Below are positions 25,186 through 33,140 of a stretch of DNA of 64,000 nucleotides, piece after piece. The stretch's first letter is position 1. Each line of letters begins with the position of its first letter. The DNA lies in the NCBI GenBank assembly GCA_035556075.1, contig DATMFQ010000047.1, positions 1-64,000 of the forward strand, given 5' to 3'. Source of the stretch: 73-13 sp035556075. Lineage in GTDB: Bacteria; Actinomycetota; Actinomycetes; Actinomycetales; Microbacteriaceae. The notes beneath the pieces are model-generated. The model saw only the letters and a list, made by a program, of their open reading frames with translations. It ran no database searches and had not been told where the DNA came from. A program made the position numbers and the translations under genes.

Positions 25186-25200
25186 TTCCACGCCGCGGAA
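25186..25200. promoter_or_regulatory. TTCC-N7-GGAA palindrome in the CEDC protein / thyX divergent gap
   Basis: TTCCA-CGCCG-CGGAA. It fits the island consensus; whether it acts on the small CEDC gene, on thyX or on neither is unknown. Confidence 0.45.
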
Positions 25201-25268
25201 AGCGCAGGCGCCGCGGCACCCTGGCGTGGCGGTCCCCGCGGTGCGCGCCCGCCGCTATCGTGAGGGGC

Positions 25269-25994
25269 GTGGCAGACGACGAGATCCAGTTCCGTACCGA
25301 TGTGACCGTCGAGCTCGTGCGCTCGGCCGCGCGCGATGCCGATGTGCTCTTCGCCGCCCGAGTCTCGACACTTGGCGAGCAGTCGCTCGACGGTGCGGAG
25401 GACGAGGCGAACACCCGAGACAAGGGCCTCATCAACTACCTCATGCGCGACCGCCACGGCTCGCCCTTCGAGCACAACTCGATGACGTTCTACGTGCAGG
25501 CCCCGATCTTCGTGTTCCGCGAGTTCATGCGCCACCGCATCGCCTCCTATAACGAAGAGTCGGGTCGCTACCGTGAGCTGCGCCCCGTCTTCTACATCCC
25601 GGCACCCGAGCGCAACCTCATCCAGATCGGCAAGACCGGCCACTACGAGTTCATCCCCGGGACCCCGGAGCAGACCGAGCTCGTGCAGGCCGAGGCGCGC
25701 GCGACCTCGATCGCCGCCTACGAGGCCTACCAGCGCATGCTCGAGGCCGGCGTCGCCCGCGAGGTCGCCCGGATCGTGCTGCCGCTCAACATCTACTCCT
25801 CGATGTACGTGACGATGAATGCGCGCTCGCTCATGAACTTCCTCTCGCTCCGGACGAAGCGCGAGGGGACGCACTTCCCGTCGTTCCCGCAGCGCGAGAT
25901 CGAGATGGTCGCCGAGCAGATGGAGGCGCTCTGGGCGCCGCTCATGCCGTACACCCACGAGGCGTTCAACGAGAACGGCCGCGTCGCGCCGTAA
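25269..25994 (+). CDS. thyX: FAD-dependent thymidylate synthase
   Basis: 241 aa. Carries the ThyX signature RHRIASYNEESGRYR and the substrate/FAD-binding stretches HGSPFEHNSMTF and RSLMNFLSLR. Converts dUMP to dTMP using methylene-THF, FAD and NADPH. GTG start 7 nt after TATCGT, with GAGGGG between; a leaderless or very short leader is likely. In Micrococcales thyX normally stands directly before dapA; here four accessory genes separate them. Confidence 0.95.
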   Translation: MADDEIQFRTDVTVELVRSAARDADVLFAARVSTLGEQSLDGAEDEANTRDKGLINYLMRDRHGSPFEHNSMTFYVQAPIFVFREFMRHRIASYNEESGRYRELRPVFYIPAPERNLIQIGKTGHYEFIPGTPEQTELVQAEARATSIAAYEAYQRMLEAGVAREVARIVLPLNIYSSMYVTMNARSLMNFLSLRTKREGTHFPSFPQREIEMVAEQMEALWAPLMPYTHEAFNENGRVAP

Positions 25995-26002
25995 TGGCGG
26001 CG

Positions 26003-26017
26003 TTCCGACGGGTGGAA
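26003..26017. promoter_or_regulatory. TTCC-N7-GGAA palindrome upstream of monooxygenase copy 4
   Basis: TTCCG-ACGGG-TGGAA, 9 nt after the thyX stop and about 107 nt before the monooxygenase start. Confidence 0.6.
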
Positions 26018-26123
26018 GTCGGCCCTCGGAACCGAGCGCTCGCTGATTAGCGTCGGGTCACCGGCGCTCGTCCCGCATTCGTGCGCTCGAGCGATCGCGT
26101 GATGGATGAATGGTGGATGTTCG

Positions 26124-27431
26124 ATGAGTGACCAGATGCACCTCCTGCTCTTCCATAGCCCTGTCGGCATGCTCGTCCACAGCTGGCGGCGTCCCGGCAG
26201 CCTCGCCGAGGGGCAGTTCGGGCTCGACCTCGTGCTGCGCAGCGCCGAAGCGGCCGAGGCGGCGAAGTTCGACGCGATGCTGCTCGCCGACCGGGTCGTG
26301 TTCGAGTCGACGGGGGAGGACCCGCCGGCGGGCGGCTACGAGCCGCTCACGACAACGGGTGCGCTGGTCGCTCGCACCAGCCACCTCGGCTTCATCCCGA
26401 CGATCTCGACGACCTTCGCCGAACCGTACACCGTCGCCCGCATGCTGTCGCAGCTCGACCACCTGTCGGGTGGCCGGGTCGGCTGGAACGTCGTCACCTC
26501 GACCGATGGTGCGCAGAACTTCGCGATGGACATGCCGGAGAAGCAGGAGCGCTACGCGCGTGCCGATGAGTTCCTCGATGTCGCGTATCGGATCTGGGAC
26601 GCCTGGCAGGACGACGCGGTGGTGTTCGACCGGGAGCGCGGCCAGTGGGCCGAGCTCGACCGGATCCGCCACCCCCGCTATGTCGGCCAGCACTATCGCG
26701 TCGCCGAGGCGCTGACCCACAAGCGCTCGCCACAGGGCCGACCCGTCATCGCCCAGGCGGGGCAGTCCGAGGATGGCCGCGCCTTCGCGGCAAAGCACGC
26801 CGAGGTGATCTTCACCTCGCAGAGCCTCATGGACGCCGCGATCGACTTCCGCACGGAGCTGCGTGAGCGCACCGCCACGCGGCCCGTGACCCCCGCCATT
26901 CTGCCCGGGGTCGTCCCCGTCGTCGCGAAGACTGCGATCGAGGCGCAGGAGCGGCTCGACGAGATCGCTGAGCTCCTGCCGATGGAGGCGGGCCTGCGTC
27001 GGCTGAGCGAGCTCCTGCTCGGTGCCGACCTGAGCGGCCTCGACCTCGACGCGGAGATCCCCCTCGAGCGGCTCGCCGCCCCGGAGGAGGGCGACGCGAA
27101 CGCGCTCATCGGGGCGAGTCGCTACCGGAACACGTACCGCCACATCGTCGAGCAGCGGCCGACGCTACGCCAGCTCGTCGTGTCGCACTCGCGCTCCCGA
27201 TCGCACGGCACCGTCGTCGGCACCGCCGAGACGGTCGCCGATCACATGGCGTCGTGGTTCGCCGCGGGTGCGTGCGACGGATTCACGATCATTCCGCCGT
27301 TCATGCCGGAGGGCCTCGACGATATCTGCGAGCTCCTCGTCCCCGAGCTGCAGCGCCGCGGGCTCTTCCGCGAGGAGTACCCCGGGACGACGCTGCGCGA
27401 TACGCTCGGCCTGCCCCGACCCGGGGCCTGA
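26124..27431 (+). CDS. LLM-class flavin-dependent monooxygenase, NtaA/SnaA/DszA family (copy 4, divergent)
   Basis: 435 aa, the most divergent of the four copies. Family landmarks remain: AMLLADRVVFEST, STTFAEPYTVARMLSQLDHL, GRVGWNVVTSTDGAQNFA, SPQGRPVIAQAGQSEDG, LVPELQRRGLFREEYPGTTL. The strand after the flavin site (VIFTSQSLMDAAIDF) and the C-terminal TIIPPFMPEGLDDICELL differ from copies 1-3. ATG at 26124 preferred because MSDQMHLLLF is the usual N-terminus; no strong Shine-Dalgarno is seen. Heads a run of accessory oxidoreductases between thyX and dapA. Confidence 0.88.
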   Translation: MSDQMHLLLFHSPVGMLVHSWRRPGSLAEGQFGLDLVLRSAEAAEAAKFDAMLLADRVVFESTGEDPPAGGYEPLTTTGALVARTSHLGFIPTISTTFAEPYTVARMLSQLDHLSGGRVGWNVVTSTDGAQNFAMDMPEKQERYARADEFLDVAYRIWDAWQDDAVVFDRERGQWAELDRIRHPRYVGQHYRVAEALTHKRSPQGRPVIAQAGQSEDGRAFAAKHAEVIFTSQSLMDAAIDFRTELRERTATRPVTPAILPGVVPVVAKTAIEAQERLDEIAELLPMEAGLRRLSELLLGADLSGLDLDAEIPLERLAAPEEGDANALIGASRYRNTYRHIVEQRPTLRQLVVSHSRSRSHGTVVGTAETVADHMASWFAAGACDGFTIIPPFMPEGLDDICELLVPELQRRGLFREEYPGTTLRDTLGLPRPGA

Positions 27432-27447
27432 GCACGAGGAGGCGCCG

Positions 27448-28224
27448 ATGCCGGTCGCGCTCATCACCGGCGCCAGCGCGGGACTCGGCGCCGAATTCGC
27501 CCGGCAGCTCGCCGCGCGCGGGGACAGGCTCGTGCTCGTCGCCCGCGGGGAGGGGGCGCTCGAGGCGCTCGCGACCGAGCTGCGCGCTGCCCACGGCGTC
27601 GAGGTCGAGGTGCTGCCGGCCGACCTCACCGACGAGGCGGCGGTCGAGCGGGTGGCGACGCGCGTCGCGGATCCCGCGCGTCCCGTCGATCTGCTCATCA
27701 ACAACGCGGGCTACGGCCTCGGCCTCGACTTCGCGAGGAATGCGGTGGCCGACGAGGCCGCGCACCTGCGCATCCATGTCGAGACCCCGCTGCGGCTGTC
27801 GCACGCCGCCTACCGCGCGATGCTCGAGCGCGGGCACGGGCGCGTCATCAACGTCGCCTCGGTCGCGGGCTTCCTGCCGCGCTCGACCTACGGCGCGGTG
27901 AAGGGCTTCCTCATCCAGTTCAGTCGCTGGGCGAACGTGAAGTACCGGCCGCGGGGCGTGACGACGACGGCGGTGTGCGCGGGCTTCACCCACACCTCAT
28001 TTCACGAGCGCATGGGCCTGCCGCCCGGCCAGGAGGGGGTCGCGCGCGGCATGTGGCTCGACGCCGGGGACGTCGTCCGCGAGGCGCTGCGCGACGCCGA
28101 GCGCGGCCGCGCCGTGTCGATCCCGTCGCTGCGCTACAAGCTCATCGTCGCGCTCACGCGCCTGGTGCCCGCCAACCTCCTCGCGCGTCTCGCCGAGCAG
28201 GGCCGGGCCAGCCCGTCCCGATAG
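27448..28224 (+). CDS. Short-chain dehydrogenase/reductase (SDR)
   Basis: 258 aa classical SDR: ITGASAGLGAEFARQLAARG, VARGEGALE (Arg suggests NADP preference), NNAGYGLGLDF, Ser in NVASVAG, and YGAVKGFLIQF as active site. A C-terminal basic segment (YKLIVALTRLVPANLLARL) resembles the membrane-associating tail of the COG0300 group. GAGGAGG precedes the ATG, 16 nt after the monooxygenase, so the two are probably co-transcribed. Substrate unknown. Confidence 0.87.
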   Translation: MPVALITGASAGLGAEFARQLAARGDRLVLVARGEGALEALATELRAAHGVEVEVLPADLTDEAAVERVATRVADPARPVDLLINNAGYGLGLDFARNAVADEAAHLRIHVETPLRLSHAAYRAMLERGHGRVINVASVAGFLPRSTYGAVKGFLIQFSRWANVKYRPRGVTTTAVCAGFTHTSFHERMGLPPGQEGVARGMWLDAGDVVREALRDAERGRAVSIPSLRYKLIVALTRLVPANLLARLAEQGRASPSR

Positions 28225-28233
28225 CCTGAGGGC
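28222..28233 (+). promoter_or_regulatory. Leaderless-type promoter of the aldo/keto reductase
   Basis: TAGCCT at 28222-28227, 6 nt before the ATG. Its TAG is the stop codon of the upstream SDR (28222-28224). Confidence 0.5.
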
Positions 28234-29172
28234 ATGGCACGCATTGGTCACAGTGAGCTCGACGTTTTCCCGATCGGACTCGGCGGCAATGTGTTCGGCT
28301 TCACCGCCGATCGCGACACCTCCTTCGACATCCTCGACGCCTGGGTCGCTGGCGGGGCGAACTTCATCGACACCTCGGACTCTTACTCCGCCTGGGTCCC
28401 CGGCAACCACGGCGGCGAGTCCGAGACGATCATCGGCGAGTGGCTCGCGGCCCGACCGGGCACCCGTGGTCGGGTCGTCATCGCGACGAAGGTCGCGCAG
28501 CACCCGGAGCATCGTGGTCTCGCGCCCGACAACATTCGTGCCGCGATCACGGCCTCGCTCTCCCGTCTCGGCACGGACCACATCGACCTCTACTACGCGC
28601 ACGAGGACGACCCGAGCGTGCCGCTGACCGACGTCGTCGCCACCTTCGGCGCACTCGTGACGGAGGGCCTCGTCCGCGCCGTCGCGGTGTCGAACTTCAC
28701 CGCGGAGCGGATCGAGGAGTGGGTGTCGATCGCGGACGGCGGCCCCGGCACACCGGTCGCGATCCAGCCCCACTACAACCTCGTGCATCGCGACGAGGTC
28801 GAGGCATCGATCATCCCGGTCGCGGAGCGTCACGGACTGTCGCTCGTGCCCTACTTCGGGCTCGCGAAGGGCTTTCTCACGGGAAAGTACCGCTCCGCTA
28901 ACCTACCGTCCGGGGCGTCGCCGCGTGCCGCGGGCGCAGTCGCGTACGCCACCCCGCAGGGCCTCAAGCTCCTCGAGGTGCTGGACGGGGTCGCCCAGGC
29001 CCACGGGGTGAGCGTCGCCGCGGTCGCGCTCGCGTGGCTGCGTCATCGACCGACCGTCGTCGCCCCGCTGGCGAGCGCCTCACGCGTCACGCAGGTCGCC
29101 GACCTCCTCACGGCCGGGCGCCTCGAGCTGGCGCAGGCGGAGGTCGAGGCGCTCGCGCACGCTGGTCGATGA
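28234..29172 (+). CDS. Aldo/keto reductase
   Basis: 312 aa (alpha/beta)8 barrel. Catalytic tetrad recognisable as Asp and Tyr in FIDTSDSYSAW, Lys in VIATKVAQH and His in DLYYAHEDDP; NADPH phosphate-binding region near LASASRVTQ. Members reduce aldehydes and ketones, here most like the COG0667 group of general stress/catabolic reductases. The TAGCCT box overlapping the previous stop gives it its own promoter despite the tight spacing. Confidence 0.9.
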   Translation: MARIGHSELDVFPIGLGGNVFGFTADRDTSFDILDAWVAGGANFIDTSDSYSAWVPGNHGGESETIIGEWLAARPGTRGRVVIATKVAQHPEHRGLAPDNIRAAITASLSRLGTDHIDLYYAHEDDPSVPLTDVVATFGALVTEGLVRAVAVSNFTAERIEEWVSIADGGPGTPVAIQPHYNLVHRDEVEASIIPVAERHGLSLVPYFGLAKGFLTGKYRSANLPSGASPRAAGAVAYATPQGLKLLEVLDGVAQAHGVSVAAVALAWLRHRPTVVAPLASASRVTQVADLLTAGRLELAQAEVEALAHAGR

Positions 29173-29214
29173 GCCGCCTCCGGCAGGCGTAGTGTGAGGA
29201 CCCAGGAGGTCGAG

Positions 29215-30411
29215 ATGACGAATGGGAAGCTCCGGATCGCCATTATTGGTGCGGGAATCGGGGGCCTGGCCGCCGCGGCCGCGCTCCACCGCTTTGCCGA
29301 GGTGGACGTGACCGTCTACGAGCAGGCCCGCCGACTCGGGGAGGTGGGCGCCGGCATCGGGCTCGCCCCGAACGGCCAGCGCGGTCTCGCGCACCTCGGG
29401 CTCCGCGAGGCGATCGAGGCGGCGTCGGCCGAGTTCGAGGGCACGGGCTCCTACTACCGTAGCGACGGCACCTTCATCGACAACTACGCCTCGGATGACT
29501 CCGCCGGCGAGTTCCGGGTCCGCGGCATTCATCGCGCCGACCTCATCGACGTGCTCGCCGGGGCCATCCCGGCCGACATCGTGCACACCGGGCATCGGCT
29601 CGTGGGCCTGTCGCAGGACGCCGACGGCGTCGAGCTGCGATTCGAGAACGGCGAGGTCGCCACCTTCGACGCGGTGATCGGTGCCGACGGCATTCACTCC
29701 GTCGTCCGGGAGTCCGTCACGGAGCCGAGCGAGGCCGTGTACTCGGGGTCGATCGCGTACCGCGGCGTCGTCGACGCGTCCCAACTGCCCGAGGGCTGGT
29801 CGCGGAATCTCAAGCTGTGGCTCGGCGACGGGAAGCACTTCATGTGCTACCCCGTGCGTCGGCACGAGCTGTACAACTACGTCGGCTTCGTCAAGAGCGA
29901 CCGCCCGCTCGCCGAGTCGTGGTCGGCCGTCGGGGATGTCGAGGACCTGCGGGCAGAGTTCGCCGGCTGGCACCCGGACCTCCAGGCCTTCCTTGGCGCG
30001 ATCGATGAGGTCTTCTGGTGGGGGATCCGGGACCGGGAGCCGCTGACGACCTGGACGAATGGCCGACTCGCGCTCATGGGCGACGCCGCGCACGCGATGC
30101 AGCCGCACATGAGCCAGGGGCTCAATCAGGCGATCGAGGACGGGCTGGCGCTTGCCGCATTCCTCAAGGACATTGGCACGGCGGACGTCCCCGCCGCGCT
30201 CGAGGGGTATGCCGCGTTCCGCATGGACCGGGCGAACACCGTGCAGGCGGCTTCCCGCCGCAACGGCGATCGCTATGACAGCCAGGGCGAGTACGAGGAC
30301 CTCGACAAGCGCGACGAGGAAGTGCGGACGACCGCCGAGCTCCGGCGGTGGGTCTACGACCACGACGCGCTCGTCGAGGCGACGGCGGCTGCGGCAGCCG
30401 CGCGCGTCTGA
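29215..30411 (+). CDS. FAD-dependent monooxygenase, salicylate hydroxylase-like (PHBH fold)
   Basis: 398 aa class A flavoprotein hydroxylase. FAD motif AIIGAGIGGLAAAAAL near the N-terminus, the GADGIHSVVR motif (DG) around residue 156 and the second FAD motif MGDAAHAMQPHMSQGLNQA around residue 290. Typical reaction: NAD(P)H-dependent ring hydroxylation, often decarboxylative, of an aromatic acid. CAGGAGG lies 6 nt before the ATG. Last accessory gene before dapA. It may act downstream of the LLM enzymes on an aromatic intermediate. Confidence 0.9.
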   Translation: MTNGKLRIAIIGAGIGGLAAAAALHRFAEVDVTVYEQARRLGEVGAGIGLAPNGQRGLAHLGLREAIEAASAEFEGTGSYYRSDGTFIDNYASDDSAGEFRVRGIHRADLIDVLAGAIPADIVHTGHRLVGLSQDADGVELRFENGEVATFDAVIGADGIHSVVRESVTEPSEAVYSGSIAYRGVVDASQLPEGWSRNLKLWLGDGKHFMCYPVRRHELYNYVGFVKSDRPLAESWSAVGDVEDLRAEFAGWHPDLQAFLGAIDEVFWWGIRDREPLTTWTNGRLALMGDAAHAMQPHMSQGLNQAIEDGLALAAFLKDIGTADVPAALEGYAAFRMDRANTVQAASRRNGDRYDSQGEYEDLDKRDEEVRTTAELRRWVYDHDALVEATAAAAAARV

Positions 30412-30459
30412 GGCCTGGTCGGCGACGACGGACCGCACGGTCGTGAGAGTGGCAGCGGG

Positions 30460-30471
30460 TAGCCTGGTGAG
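30460..30471 (+). promoter_or_regulatory. Leaderless-type promoter of dapA
   Basis: TAGCCT at 30460-30465, then 6 nt to the GTG start; no Shine-Dalgarno. Confidence 0.5.
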
Positions 30472-31446
30472 GTGAGCACGGTGAACCCTTTCGGCCAGGT
30501 GCTGGTCGCGCTCGTCACGCCGATGACCCCCGACGGGGAGGTCGACTGGGGCGATGTCGAGCGACACATCGACGATGTGATCGTCCAGGGCGCCGACGGC
30601 ATCGTGGTGTCCGGGACGACCGGCGAGACGAGCACGCTCACCGACACCGAGAAGCTCCGTCTCGTCCGCACCGCGAAGGATGTCGCCGGGAGCCGGGCGA
30701 CGGTCATCACGGGCGGTGGCTCGAATGAGACGGCCCACGCGATCGCGCATTACCGCGAGGCGGAGGAGGCCGGCGTCGACGGCATCATGATCGTCACCCC
30801 GTACTACAACAAGCCGACGCAGGCCGGCATCCTCACGCACTTCCGGCTCATCGCCGACTCGGTCGACCTCCCGGTCATCCTGTACGACATCCCAGGTCGC
30901 ACCGGTGTGCCGATCCGCTACGAGACGCTCATGCGCGCCTCCCAGCACCCGAACATCATCGCGGTGAAGGACGCGAAGGGCGACTTCGCCGAGGTGAGCC
31001 GAGTGCTCAACGACAGTGACCTGCTCTACTTCTCCGGCGACGATGTCAATGTCCTCCCGCACCTGTCGATCGGCGTCAGCGGGCTCATCGGCGTCACCGC
31101 GAACATCTCCGCCCGGCCGTACCGGACGATCGTCGACGCTGTGAATCGCGGCGACCTGGCGACCGCAACCGCCGCCCACCAGGCCCTCGAGCCGCTCGTG
31201 CGCGGCGTCATGAGCCGCGTGCCCGGCACCGTCGCGGCGAAGTACATCCTCCACGGTCTCGGCCGGATCGCGAGCCCGCGGGTGCGACTGCCGCTGGTGG
31301 GTCCCGAGGAGGCCGAGGCAGCGCTCATCGAGGCGGATCTCGCCGAGGTGACCCCGGCGGCGGGTGTGGACTTCTCGAACTTCCGCCCGGACCCGAACGC
31401 GGCCGCCGGTGGCGCGCTGCCGAAGGTCCCCGGTCACACCCGGTGA
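30472..31446 (+). CDS. dapA: 4-hydroxy-tetrahydrodipicolinate synthase
   Basis: 324 aa class I aldolase. GTTGETSTL binds pyruvate carboxylate, the Tyr in LYDIPGRTG relays protons and Lys in IIAVKDAKGD forms the Schiff base. Condenses pyruvate with aspartate semialdehyde, the first committed lysine/DAP step; the product goes to DapB. The tail after about residue 295 (DFSNFRPDPNAAAGG) is an extension. Start codon GTG 6 nt after TAGCCT. Followed by the RNase J gene, as in other actinobacteria. Confidence 0.95.
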   Translation: MSTVNPFGQVLVALVTPMTPDGEVDWGDVERHIDDVIVQGADGIVVSGTTGETSTLTDTEKLRLVRTAKDVAGSRATVITGGGSNETAHAIAHYREAEEAGVDGIMIVTPYYNKPTQAGILTHFRLIADSVDLPVILYDIPGRTGVPIRYETLMRASQHPNIIAVKDAKGDFAEVSRVLNDSDLLYFSGDDVNVLPHLSIGVSGLIGVTANISARPYRTIVDAVNRGDLATATAAHQALEPLVRGVMSRVPGTVAAKYILHGLGRIASPRVRLPLVGPEEAEAALIEADLAEVTPAAGVDFSNFRPDPNAAAGGALPKVPGHTR

Positions 31447-31454
31447 GGGCGCAC

Positions 31455-33131
31455 ATGGCCGACCGACTTGCCGCACCCCCCGCCCTGACGCCGGGGACGC
31501 TGCGGATCCTCCCGCTCGGCGGCCTCGGCGAGGTCGGCCGCAACATGGCCGTCTTCGAGATCGACGGCAAACTGCTCATCGTCGACTGCGGCGTGCTCTT
31601 CCCGGAGGAGACCCACCCGGGCGTCGACCTGATCCTGCCGGACATCGCCCCGATCCGGGACCGGCTCGACGACGTGCTCGCCGTCGTGCTCACGCACGGT
31701 CACGAGGACCACATTGGCGCGGTACCGTACCTGCTGCGCCTCAAGCCCGATATTCCGCTCCTCGGGTCGCAGCTGACCCTCGCATTCGTCGAAGCCAAGC
31801 TGAAAGAGCATCGGCTCAAGCCGTTCACGCTCACCGTCAAGGAGGGGCGCCGGGAGCAGCTCGGCCCCTTCGACCTCGAGTTCCTCGCGGTGAACCACTC
31901 GATCCCGGACGCGCTCGCCGTCGTCATCCGCACCACCGCGGGGACCGTGCTGCACACCGGCGACTACAAGATGGACCAGCTGCCGCTGGACGGACGCATC
32001 ACGGATCTGCGCGCATTCGCGAGGATCGGCGAGGAGGGGGTCGACCTCGCGATGGTCGACTCGACGAATGCGGATGTGCCCGGCTTCACGGCACCGGAGC
32101 GCGAGATCGGGCCCGTCATCGAGCAGGTCATGGCGAGCGCGAAGCACAAGGTCGTCGTCGCGTCCTTCAGCTCGCACGTCCACCGCGTGCAGCAGGTGCT
32201 CGACGCGGCGGTCGCCAACGGCCGGAAGGTCGTGCTCGTCGGGCGCTCGATGGTCCGCAACATGCAGATCGCCGCAGAGCTCGGCTATCTCAACGTGCCC
32301 GAGGGGATCCTCGTCGACCTGAAGCGCAGCGACCAGTACCCCGGTGAGCAGCTCGTCTACATGTCGACCGGTTCGCAGGGCGAGCCGATGGCCGTGCTGT
32401 CCCGGATGGCGAACCAGGACCACCAGATCGCCGTCGGCCCCGGCGACACCGTCATCCTCGCCTCGAGCCTCATTCCCGGGAATGAGAATGCGGTGTACCG
32501 CGTCATCAACGGCCTCATGAAGCTCGGCGCGACCGTCGTGCACAAGGGCAACGCGAGAGTCCATGTCTCGGGCCACGCCTCGGCCGGTGAGATCCTCTAC
32601 ACGTACAACATCCTCCGGCCGAAGAATGCGATGCCGGTCCACGGCGAGACCCGTCACCTCATTGCGAATGCGCGGCTCGCGATCGACACTGGGGTGCCGC
32701 CCGAGCGCACGGTCATCGCCGAGAACGGCACCGTCGTCGACCTCCGCGACGGCCGCATCGAGGTCGTCGGGCAGCTCGACCTCGGCTCGGTCTACGTCGA
32801 CGGCTCGAGCGTCGGCGAGATCACAGATGCTGACCTCAAGGACCGCCGCATCCTCGCCGAGGAGGGCTTCATCTCCATTTTTGTCGCGGTCGAGCTGCAG
32901 ACCGGCAAGGCGATCGTCGGTCCCGAGATCCACGCGCGGGGCTTCGCCGAGGACGACGAGGTGTTCGACGAGGTACGCCCGAAGGTCGTCACGGCGTTAC
33001 GCGAGGCCGCCGAGGCCGGTGTCCGCGACACGCATGGCTACTCGCAGGCCGTGCGACGCACCGTCGGGCGCTGGGTGAACACGAAGCACCGCCGCCGCCC
33101 GATGATCGTGCCTGTCGTCATCGACGCCTAG
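31455..33131 (+). CDS. rnj: Ribonuclease J
   Basis: 558 aa from this ATG. Metallo-beta-lactamase/beta-CASP nuclease: THGHEDHIGAVP metal site, HTGDYKMDQ, the beta-CASP block with SSFSSHVHR-like VASFSSHVHRVQQ, HVSGHASAGE and the MPVHGETRHL motif. Acts in 5'-end-dependent mRNA decay and rRNA processing. An upstream in-frame GTG at 31443 overlaps the dapA stop (GTGA); the ATG is preferred because GAGGG sits 6 nt before it. Tightly linked to dapA. Confidence 0.94.
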   Translation: MADRLAAPPALTPGTLRILPLGGLGEVGRNMAVFEIDGKLLIVDCGVLFPEETHPGVDLILPDIAPIRDRLDDVLAVVLTHGHEDHIGAVPYLLRLKPDIPLLGSQLTLAFVEAKLKEHRLKPFTLTVKEGRREQLGPFDLEFLAVNHSIPDALAVVIRTTAGTVLHTGDYKMDQLPLDGRITDLRAFARIGEEGVDLAMVDSTNADVPGFTAPEREIGPVIEQVMASAKHKVVVASFSSHVHRVQQVLDAAVANGRKVVLVGRSMVRNMQIAAELGYLNVPEGILVDLKRSDQYPGEQLVYMSTGSQGEPMAVLSRMANQDHQIAVGPGDTVILASSLIPGNENAVYRVINGLMKLGATVVHKGNARVHVSGHASAGEILYTYNILRPKNAMPVHGETRHLIANARLAIDTGVPPERTVIAENGTVVDLRDGRIEVVGQLDLGSVYVDGSSVGEITDADLKDRRILAEEGFISIFVAVELQTGKAIVGPEIHARGFAEDDEVFDEVRPKVVTALREAAEAGVRDTHGYSQAVRRTVGRWVNTKHRRRPMIVPVVIDA

Positions 33132-33140
33132 GCTCGACCC
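33129..33140 (+). promoter_or_regulatory. Leaderless-type promoter of deoC
   Basis: TAGGCT at 33129-33134 starts with the TAG stop codon of RNase J; 6 nt later the deoC ATG begins. Confidence 0.5.

Noticed and set aside
25269..25994. thyX as part of the catabolic regulon because a palindrome lies upstream
   Set aside because: ThyX is a conserved essential-type gene of the dap locus; the site at 25186 more likely concerns the divergent small gene or has no role.
29080..31476. Minus-strand open frame of 798 codons
   Set aside because: Antisense to the FAD monooxygenase and dapA, both of which have clear motifs; no start signal or domain.
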